NCBI GenBank assembly: GCA_019419625.1
Contig: DXZO01000028.1
Span: forward strand, 1-36,259
DNA from: Collinsella sp.
Lineage (GTDB): Bacteria > Actinomycetota > Coriobacteriia > Coriobacteriales > Coriobacteriaceae
DNA length: 36,259 bases
Direction: 5' to 3'
Shown here: piece by piece, positions 7,402-13,393 of the stretch
Position numbering within the stretch: position 1 is the first letter of the stretch
Layout: each line of letters opens with the position of its first letter
Translations under genes and position numbers: made by a program
The notes under the pieces: model-generated
Database searches by the model: none
The model's input: only the letters and a program-made list of their open reading frames with translations
What the model was told of the DNA's origin: nothing

Positions 7402-8397
7402 TTACTTGAGCGTAGCGTACATGACAGCCTTGATGGTGTGCATGCGGTTCTCGGCCTCGTCGAAGACCTTGGAAGCGGGGCTCTCGAAGACCTCGTCGGT
7501 GACCTCCTGCTCGGTGATGCCGAACTGCTCGCACTTCTCGGCGCCAATCGTGGTGTTGGTGTCGTGGAAGCTGGGCAGGCAGTGCAGGAAGATAGCACCC
7601 GGGTTGGCCATAGCCATGACCTCGGAGGTAACGCGATACGGGGTGAGCTGAGCAATGCGCTCGGCCCAGACCTCGTCGGGCTCGCCCATGGAGACCCACA
7701 CGTCGGTGTAGAGAACGTCAGCACCGGTGACGCCGTCCTTGACGTCGGTGGTCAGCTTGATGGTGCAGCCGTTGGCCTCAGCGATGGGCTTGCAGGCCTC
7801 GATGACGTCGTCAGCGGGCATGCACTCCTCGGGGCCGCAGGCCACGAAGTTCATGCCGAGCTTGGAGCAGACGACCATGAGGGAGCGAGCGACGTTGTTC
7901 TTGCAGTCGCCCATGAAGACGAGGGTCTTGCCCTTGATGTCGTAGTTGAAGTTCTCCTGGACGGTCAGGATGTCGGCGAGCATCTGGGTGGGATGCCACT
8001 CAGTGGTCAGGCCGTTCCACACGGGCACGCCGGACTTAGCAGCGAGCTCCTCGACGTCGTCCTGGGCAAAGCCACGGAACTCGATGCCATCATACATGCG
8101 GCCGAGAACGCGGGCGGTATCCTCGATGGACTCCTTCTTGCCCATCTGCGACGAACCCGGATCGAGGTAGGTGACGCCCATGCCCAGATCCATGCCGCCG
8201 ACCTCGAAGGCGCAGCGGGTACGAGTGGAGGTCTTCTGGAAGAGCAGAACGATGTTCTTACCCTCGAGATAGCGGTGCGGAACGCCAGCGCGCTTCATAT
8301 CCTTGAAGTTCTTGGAGAGCTTGAGCAGGTACTCGATCTCCTCGGTGGTGAGGTCGAGGAGCTTGAGGAAGCTACGGCCGGAGAGGTTAACACCCAT
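7402..8397 (-). CDS. arcB: Ornithine carbamoyltransferase, catabolic
   Basis: Transfers the carbamoyl group between citrulline and ornithine; in this locus the expected direction is citrulline plus phosphate to ornithine plus carbamoyl phosphate. The 331 residues are normal for the family. The carbamoyl-phosphate loop STRTR is at residues 57-61, HPTQ at 135-138, the ornithine loop with HCLP at 272-275, and DVWVSMGE near 232-239. The ATG at 8397 follows AAAGGA by about eight bases; an upstream in-frame extension lacks support. Position between arcA and arcD argues for the catabolic ArcB role rather than anabolic ArgF, as no arginine-biosynthesis gene is near. Confidence 0.95.
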   Translation of the reverse strand: MGVNLSGRSFLKLLDLTTEEIEYLLKLSKNFKDMKRAGVPHRYLEGKNIVLLFQKTSTRTRCAFEVGGMDLGMGVTYLDPGSSQMGKKESIEDTARVLGRMYDGIEFRGFAQDDVEELAAKSGVPVWNGLTTEWHPTQMLADILTVQENFNYDIKGKTLVFMGDCKNNVARSLMVVCSKLGMNFVACGPEECMPADDVIEACKPIAEANGCTIKLTTDVKDGVTGADVLYTDVWVSMGEPDEVWAERIAQLTPYRVTSEVMAMANPGAIFLHCLPSFHDTNTTIGAEKCEQFGITEQEVTDEVFESPASKVFDEAENRMHTIKAVMYATLK

Positions 8398-8440
8398 GGT
8401 TCGTTTCCTTTCGAAGAAATGAATTACGTAAGTATTAGTG

Positions 8441-8490
8441 TCGCCCGTTTGACGGGCGAAACCGGTGCGGTTGTAGGGAGACCGCACCGG
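8441..8490 (-). repeat. Two hairpins between arcA copy 1 and arcB
   Basis: TCGCCCGT/ACGGGCGA (8441-8448 with 8452-8459) forms an 8-bp stem. CCGGTGCGGT/ACCGCACCGG (8462-8471 with 8481-8490) forms a perfect 10-bp stem. Neither is followed by a T tract on the minus strand, so they probably shape processing, stability or partial termination between the two arc genes rather than stop transcription. Confidence 0.6.
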
Positions 8491-8501
8491 AAACGGAAAG
8501 A

Positions 8502-9768
8502 CTTAGAGGTCCTCGCGCCAGAAGGGCATGCTCATGCAGCGCGGGCCGCCGCGGCCGCGGGAGAGCTCGGCGGAGGGCACGACGAGAAGGTCCAGGCCCT
8601 CCTTGTACAGCACGTCGTTGGTGACGGTGTTGCGCGCGTAGACGCAGATCTTGCCGGGCTCGACGCACAGGGTGTTGGAGCCGTCGTTCCACTGCTCGCG
8701 GGAGGCCGCGATCGGGTCGCCGCCGCCGCAGGGGATCAGCTTGACCTGGTCGACGCCGGTGGCGTCCTCCAGGACGTGCTCGAGGGTGTCCTCGATCAGG
8801 CGGATGTTCACGTCGCCCGGGTTCTTGCCGGCGGTCAGCTCGTAGACGCGCAGGGTGCCCATGATGGCGGGGTGGATCGTGAACTTATCGACGTCGATCT
8901 GGGTGAAGACCGTGTCGAGGTGCATGAAGGCGCGCGAGACCGGGATGTCGAAGGCCAGGATGCGCTCGACCTTGGAGTCGGAGTTCCAGAAGATGTTCTG
9001 GGCCATGACGTCGATAGCGGCGGCCTGGGTGCGCTGGGAGATGCCGACGGCGAGGGTCTTCTCGTTGATGTTCAGCACGTCGCCGCCCTCGGTGTGGAAC
9101 TGGCAGTCGCGGCGGAAGTACAGGGAGACGTCCTTGTAGTCGGGGTGGTACTTGAAGACGTACTTGCCGTACAGGGTCTCGCGGTTGCGGGTGACCGAGT
9201 ACATGCGGTTGAGGTTGACGCCCTCGCCGACGACCGCGAACGGGTCGCGGGTGAAGTAGAGGTTGGGCATCGGGTCGATGATCAGGTCGGACTCGGACTC
9301 GGAGTTGACCAGGGAGTCGAGGGTCGTGGACGCCGTGAGGGGCATGTCGATCTCGGCCTTGGTCATGCCGGCCATGGTCTTCTTGACGAACTCGAGGTTG
9401 TCCTCGATGGAGTCCAGCTTCTCGCGGACGATCTGCGGCATCTGCTGGCCGCGGATGCCTGCCTCGGCGATGTACTGGTCGGTGAACTCGGCGCGGGCGC
9501 CGGGGACCTGGTCGAACACCTCGGCGACGAGGTTCTCGAGGTAGAGGACCTCCACGCCCTGGTCCCTCAGGATCTGGGCGAAGGTGTCGTGCTCCTGCTG
9601 TGCGACCTCCAGGAACGGGACGTCGTCGAACAGGAGTCGCTCGAGCTCGTCGGGCGGCAGGTTGAGGAGCTCGTCGCCGGGACGGTGCAGGCAGACCTTC
9701 CTGAGCTTGCCGATCTCGGAAGGCACGTGCAGACCTTTCGTCATGGCCTCCTACCTTTCTTTCGGGCC
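8502..9768 (-). repeat. 1.27-kb exact direct repeat containing arcA, copy 1
   Basis: Bases 8502-9768 reappear at 11592-12858 with a constant 3090-base offset and no difference that I could find. The identity covers the whole arcA coding sequence and its ribosome binding site and ends within one base of the stop codon on one side and about 24 bases upstream of the start on the other. The two copies are in the same orientation and flank the aminotransferase gene. Confidence 0.9.
8503..9744 (-). CDS. arcA: Arginine deiminase, copy 1
   Basis: Hydrolyses arginine to citrulline and ammonia, the first step of the arginine deiminase pathway, in the cytoplasm. The 413 residues are normal length. Active-site residues of the guanidine-modifying superfamily are visible: Asp167 (TRDPFA), Glu219 (HTEGGD), His275 with Asp277 (FMHLDT) and the nucleophile Cys403 (RCMSMP). 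AGGAGG lies directly before the ATG. The gene is directly upstream of arcB. It is identical to the second copy at 11593-12834. Codon use is more G+C-rich than in the neighbours and includes AGG arginine codons, which may hint at transfer. A promoter with two upstream GAACGG boxes precedes it. Confidence 0.97.
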   Translation of the reverse strand: MTKGLHVPSEIGKLRKVCLHRPGDELLNLPPDELERLLFDDVPFLEVAQQEHDTFAQILRDQGVEVLYLENLVAEVFDQVPGARAEFTDQYIAEAGIRGQQMPQIVREKLDSIEDNLEFVKKTMAGMTKAEIDMPLTASTTLDSLVNSESESDLIIDPMPNLYFTRDPFAVVGEGVNLNRMYSVTRNRETLYGKYVFKYHPDYKDVSLYFRRDCQFHTEGGDVLNINEKTLAVGISQRTQAAAIDVMAQNIFWNSDSKVERILAFDIPVSRAFMHLDTVFTQIDVDKFTIHPAIMGTLRVYELTAGKNPGDVNIRLIEDTLEHVLEDATGVDQVKLIPCGGGDPIAASREQWNDGSNTLCVEPGKICVYARNTVTNDVLYKEGLDLLVVPSAELSRGRGGPRCMSMPFWREDL

Positions 9769-9826
9769 CCTGTCAGGGCCGATTCGTTAGCGCCCCTCCG
9801 TGTGAGGCGTTATTGCTGACGACATA

Positions 9827-9892
9827 TTTATATCCAAAATCAGTCCATACTTCCACCTCGCCCCCGAACGGTTTTATATGAGGGGTGAACGG
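9827..9892 (-). promoter_or_regulatory. arcA copy 1 promoter with twin GAACGG boxes
   Basis: On the minus strand a TATAAA -10 (9827-9832) has a poor -35 (TGGAAG) 17 bases upstream. On the plus strand GAACGG occurs at 9866-9871 and again at 9887-9892, exactly 21 bp apart. The same -10, the same 39-bp distance to the first box and the same 21-bp box spacing recur before arcA copy 2, although most bases between them have changed. A 22-base block (9851-9872) is identical in both. This suggests an activator binding on one DNA face; the protein is unknown. Confidence 0.6.
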
Positions 9893-10230
9893 CATACACA
9901 TATACTTCACGCATGGCACACTTTGATTTAATAAAGTTTATTTACGTGCTAAAACGCGTTTTCAATCCAAATAGCAAATGGAACTTAACTTTATTAAACC
10001 ACCCTCAGATTGCATATTTCTAATAAAGCTATGAATAGAATTAGCGATTCATGCCGCGTCTCAACCATTTTCATTTTTATTCAGAAAAAAGTTTGTCCTA
10101 TTCATTTCTGGTAAACAAATAACCGTTTACCAGATGCTTGATACCGTTCACCGGAAGCTCAGTATAAGGCCCAGCGGATACCGGCTCGCTTTACGGCCCC
10201 ATTTGTAACAACTTGACTTCTCGGTATAGA
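9893..10230. promoter_or_regulatory. AT-rich upstream region with further boxes
   Basis: No gene is visible in this AT-rich stretch. A perfect 9-bp inverted repeat, CTGGTAAAC / GTTTACCAG, lies at 10108-10133 with an eight-base spacer. ACCGTTTAC (10122-10130) and ACCGTTCAC (10143-10151) are direct repeats, again 21 bp apart, and are the reverse complement of the promoter-proximal boxes. They could be distal sites of the same regulator. No matching plus-strand gene or -10 box is found. Confidence 0.4.
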
Positions 10231-10269
10231 AAAACGAACCCGCTTCCCCTAGGGAAACGGGTCCGTTTT
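10231..10269 (-). terminator. Terminator of the aminotransferase gene
   Basis: AAAACGAACCCG (10231-10242) pairs with 10258-10269 over 12 bp with one A-C mismatch. On the minus strand the stem runs into TTTTTCTAT. It begins 50 bases after the aminotransferase stop. Confidence 0.75.
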
Positions 10270-10318
10270 CGATTATCTTCGGCCAATTTGGATAAGGCCC
10301 TCGAAGATCGTCGGAATC

Positions 10319-11443
10319 CTAGCGATCGAACTCCGCCAGTGCCTCGCCTAAAAGCTTCAGGCCCTCGCGAAGAACGTCTTCGCTCGCGCAGTAGCCCAGG
10401 CGTGCGCCGCAGGGAAGCTCAAAGCGGCTACCGGGGACCAGCAGCACTCCCCTCTCGGCCAACAGGCGCTTACAGAATTCCTCGTCATCCTCGGGAATAT
10501 CCAGCTGGATAAACGAGGTGGATATTCCCTGCGGGGCCGTCCAGGAAACGCGATGCTGCGTATCGATCCAAGCCTGCGCGATATCGCGGTTGCCAAACAC
10601 GATCTTGCGATTGCGCTCGAGAATCTTATCCTTGTGCTCAAGCACATAGGTCGCCAGGGCATCGTTGAACACGCCGCCGCAGATCATGGTGTAGTCGCGG
10701 TAGGTGCGGATGCGGTTGGACACTTCTTCGTCGGCCACGACCCAGCCCACGCGAGCCGCAGGCGTCGAATAGGTCTTGGACACCGAGTTGGTGACAATGG
10801 CCTTCTCGTACATGTCGACCATCGACATAAAGGCCTTGGTGTTCTCAAGCGGCAGGTACACCTCGTCGCACAGCACATAGGCGCCAGCCGAACGGGCGAT
10901 CTCGGCAATCTGGCCGAGCATATCGGCATCGAGCACCGTACCGATGGGGTTCGATGCGTTGTTGATGCAGATGAGCTTGGTATTGGGACGCACCAAGCGT
11001 TTAAGCTCCTCGATATCGGGCTTCCAGCCAAGCTCCTCGCGAAGCTCCCAATACTCGACCTCGGCACCGAGCGTACGCGGAATCTCGTAGAGCGGCGCGT
11101 AGGTGGGCCACTCGGCGATGACATGGTCGCCGGGCTCGACCACGGCCATGATGGCGTTGAGGTTAGCGCCCGTGCAGCCATTGGTCTGCAGAATGTGATC
11201 GGGATTGACCTCGCGACGATACAGCTTGGCAACCTCGGCCTTAAACTCCGGAGAGCCCTCGATCCAGCCGTAGTTCATCTTCTCGCGGTCCAGGCGCTCG
11301 TAGAACGTGGCGCCGTCCTGCTCATCGAGCGCGCGCAGCTCGCCCATGGTGAGCGACGAGATCGTCGACTGGGCGATGTCCCACGTGGCGCTCTTCTCCC
11401 AAACGTTGAGCCATTCCTCAACGCCAATCGTCTTAATGTCCAT
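10319..11443 (-). CDS. PLP-dependent aminotransferase, class I/II
   Basis: A 374-residue fold-type I aminotransferase. Visible hallmarks: TNGCTGANL around 87-95, an Asn-Pro pair in NNASNPIG (near 165), DEVY with the pyridine-nitrogen Asp at 193, the Schiff-base Lys223 in SVSKTYS and Arg231 in ARVGW. Substrate cannot be read from sequence. The subgroup resembles aspartate-type and capreomycidine-synthase-like enzymes, and its position between two arginine deiminase genes suggests arginine, ornithine or citrulline metabolism; this is inference only. The ATG at 11443 follows AAGGAG by seven bases; an upstream extension of 18 codons lacks support. It has its own terminator. Confidence 0.85.
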   Translation of the reverse strand: MDIKTIGVEEWLNVWEKSATWDIAQSTISSLTMGELRALDEQDGATFYERLDREKMNYGWIEGSPEFKAEVAKLYRREVNPDHILQTNGCTGANLNAIMAVVEPGDHVIAEWPTYAPLYEIPRTLGAEVEYWELREELGWKPDIEELKRLVRPNTKLICINNASNPIGTVLDADMLGQIAEIARSAGAYVLCDEVYLPLENTKAFMSMVDMYEKAIVTNSVSKTYSTPAARVGWVVADEEVSNRIRTYRDYTMICGGVFNDALATYVLEHKDKILERNRKIVFGNRDIAQAWIDTQHRVSWTAPQGISTSFIQLDIPEDDEEFCKRLLAERGVLLVPGSRFELPCGARLGYCASEDVLREGLKLLGEALAEFDR

Positions 11444-11498
11444 GGCCAAGCTCCTTACAAAAGCAGTCATCCAACCGTGTTGACGTTCCTCATACAAG

Positions 11499-11559
11499 AT
11501 TGGGGCGGCGCGAAAGCCCGCACCGCCCCAATGGGAGACATCTAACGTCAGCTAGATGT
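11499..11559 (-). repeat. Hairpins between arcA copy 2 and the aminotransferase
   Basis: ATTGGGGCGG (11499-11508) pairs perfectly with 11523-11532 over 10 bp. ACATCTA/TAGATGT (11538-11544 with 11553-11559) forms a second short stem. Only a weak T run follows on the minus strand, so termination is possible but partial. Confidence 0.5.
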
Positions 11560-11591
11560 ATGTATTAAGACCTATACGGGTCCTAGAAGAC

Positions 11592-12858
11592 CTTAGAGGT
11601 CCTCGCGCCAGAAGGGCATGCTCATGCAGCGCGGGCCGCCGCGGCCGCGGGAGAGCTCGGCGGAGGGCACGACGAGAAGGTCCAGGCCCTCCTTGTACAG
11701 CACGTCGTTGGTGACGGTGTTGCGCGCGTAGACGCAGATCTTGCCGGGCTCGACGCACAGGGTGTTGGAGCCGTCGTTCCACTGCTCGCGGGAGGCCGCG
11801 ATCGGGTCGCCGCCGCCGCAGGGGATCAGCTTGACCTGGTCGACGCCGGTGGCGTCCTCCAGGACGTGCTCGAGGGTGTCCTCGATCAGGCGGATGTTCA
11901 CGTCGCCCGGGTTCTTGCCGGCGGTCAGCTCGTAGACGCGCAGGGTGCCCATGATGGCGGGGTGGATCGTGAACTTATCGACGTCGATCTGGGTGAAGAC
12001 CGTGTCGAGGTGCATGAAGGCGCGCGAGACCGGGATGTCGAAGGCCAGGATGCGCTCGACCTTGGAGTCGGAGTTCCAGAAGATGTTCTGGGCCATGACG
12101 TCGATAGCGGCGGCCTGGGTGCGCTGGGAGATGCCGACGGCGAGGGTCTTCTCGTTGATGTTCAGCACGTCGCCGCCCTCGGTGTGGAACTGGCAGTCGC
12201 GGCGGAAGTACAGGGAGACGTCCTTGTAGTCGGGGTGGTACTTGAAGACGTACTTGCCGTACAGGGTCTCGCGGTTGCGGGTGACCGAGTACATGCGGTT
12301 GAGGTTGACGCCCTCGCCGACGACCGCGAACGGGTCGCGGGTGAAGTAGAGGTTGGGCATCGGGTCGATGATCAGGTCGGACTCGGACTCGGAGTTGACC
12401 AGGGAGTCGAGGGTCGTGGACGCCGTGAGGGGCATGTCGATCTCGGCCTTGGTCATGCCGGCCATGGTCTTCTTGACGAACTCGAGGTTGTCCTCGATGG
12501 AGTCCAGCTTCTCGCGGACGATCTGCGGCATCTGCTGGCCGCGGATGCCTGCCTCGGCGATGTACTGGTCGGTGAACTCGGCGCGGGCGCCGGGGACCTG
12601 GTCGAACACCTCGGCGACGAGGTTCTCGAGGTAGAGGACCTCCACGCCCTGGTCCCTCAGGATCTGGGCGAAGGTGTCGTGCTCCTGCTGTGCGACCTCC
12701 AGGAACGGGACGTCGTCGAACAGGAGTCGCTCGAGCTCGTCGGGCGGCAGGTTGAGGAGCTCGTCGCCGGGACGGTGCAGGCAGACCTTCCTGAGCTTGC
12801 CGATCTCGGAAGGCACGTGCAGACCTTTCGTCATGGCCTCCTACCTTTCTTTCGGGCC
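11592..12858 (-). repeat. 1.27-kb exact direct repeat containing arcA, copy 2
   Basis: Second copy of the repeat at 8502-9768, same orientation, 3090 bases away. Sequence similarity continues for about 125 bases upstream of the exact repeat but with many differences. Downstream of the stop codon similarity ends at once. Confidence 0.9.
11593..12834 (-). CDS. arcA: Arginine deiminase, copy 2
   Basis: Encodes the same 413-residue protein as copy 1 (Asp167, Glu219, His275, Cys403 all present) and the same DNA sequence. It is the first gene of the minus-strand run and is followed by the aminotransferase, not by arcB. Its promoter has the same layout as that of copy 1 but a different sequence, so the two copies may respond to different conditions or in different strength. 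The identity of the coding regions next to diverged flanks suggests gene conversion. If a draft assembly shows only one copy, collapse of this repeat is the likely cause. Confidence 0.97.
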   Translation of the reverse strand: MTKGLHVPSEIGKLRKVCLHRPGDELLNLPPDELERLLFDDVPFLEVAQQEHDTFAQILRDQGVEVLYLENLVAEVFDQVPGARAEFTDQYIAEAGIRGQQMPQIVREKLDSIEDNLEFVKKTMAGMTKAEIDMPLTASTTLDSLVNSESESDLIIDPMPNLYFTRDPFAVVGEGVNLNRMYSVTRNRETLYGKYVFKYHPDYKDVSLYFRRDCQFHTEGGDVLNINEKTLAVGISQRTQAAAIDVMAQNIFWNSDSKVERILAFDIPVSRAFMHLDTVFTQIDVDKFTIHPAIMGTLRVYELTAGKNPGDVNIRLIEDTLEHVLEDATGVDQVKLIPCGGGDPIAASREQWNDGSNTLCVEPGKICVYARNTVTNDVLYKEGLDLLVVPSAELSRGRGGPRCMSMPFWREDL

Positions 12859-12916
12859 TTACTGGCCGAATGTATCAGCGCCCCTCCATATGAGACGCTG
12901 CTTGCTGACAGCTCTA

Positions 12917-12982
12917 GTTATATCCAAAAATCACCCGCAATTCCACCTCGCCCCCGAACGGTCAACAAAGTGCGATGAACGG
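12917..12982 (-). promoter_or_regulatory. arcA copy 2 promoter with twin GAACGG boxes
   Basis: TATAAC -10 on the minus strand (12917-12922), weak -35 TGGAAT 17 bases upstream, and plus-strand GAACGG at 12956-12961 and 12977-12982. The geometry matches the copy 1 promoter base for base, although the sequence between the boxes differs. The unusual preservation of boxes and spacing is the main evidence. Confidence 0.6.
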
Positions 12983-12983
12983 T

Positions 12984-13393
12984 ATATCGCATGTGATTCC
13001 CCCATGATGTACTTCGGCGTTCTAAAGTAACTTTTCTAAGGTAAACGCTCTTTTTTCTCAAAAATCATTCGCAATTACAACTCCAATCTTTCGATTAGGA
13101 ATTGCATATCTAAAACGGTTTTATGTATATAAATGACGCTTGTTCGTGTTTCTGTCTGTATTCGATGATATTCAGCTACCTATCATTCTTATTCACACAT
13201 ACTCACCAGTTGAGTGAGGATATAGACCGTTTTTCCACAACGTGACGGGCGTCAGCTCTATGGCTTGTCAGCGTAAGAAGTAGGTAAAGATACCGTTCAC
13301 GCGATACGTCCGTGCCATAGGTCGACTAAATTGAGACAATAGTGAATAGTGTTAGGCAACCGTCCCCTGCGGGGACTGAACGGACAGATGCAT
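12984..13393. other. Intergenic region between arcA copy 2 and ppk
   Basis: AT-rich, with no gene visible. It must hold the ppk promoter: GACAAT at 13335-13340 is a possible -10 but no clear -35 is seen. One more ACCGTTCAC box lies at 13292-13300, in the orientation opposite to the arcA-proximal boxes, and a weaker ACCGTTTTT at 13226. Whether these act on arcA, on ppk or on neither is unknown. Confidence 0.35.

Noticed and set aside
7396..9819. An 807-residue plus-strand open frame opposite arcB and arcA
   Set aside because: It is the mirror of high-G+C genes on the minus strand; it is rich in Val/Leu/Gly/Asp/His without domains, has no ribosome binding site and matches no family. Similar antisense frames opposite pyrG, the DUF1846 gene, the acetate kinases and the C69 gene were rejected for the same reason.
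5774..12858. Composite transposon formed by the two arcA direct repeats
   Set aside because: The repeats are just the arcA gene with its ribosome binding site; they lack transposase genes and terminal inverted repeats. Gene conversion of an old duplication explains the pattern better.
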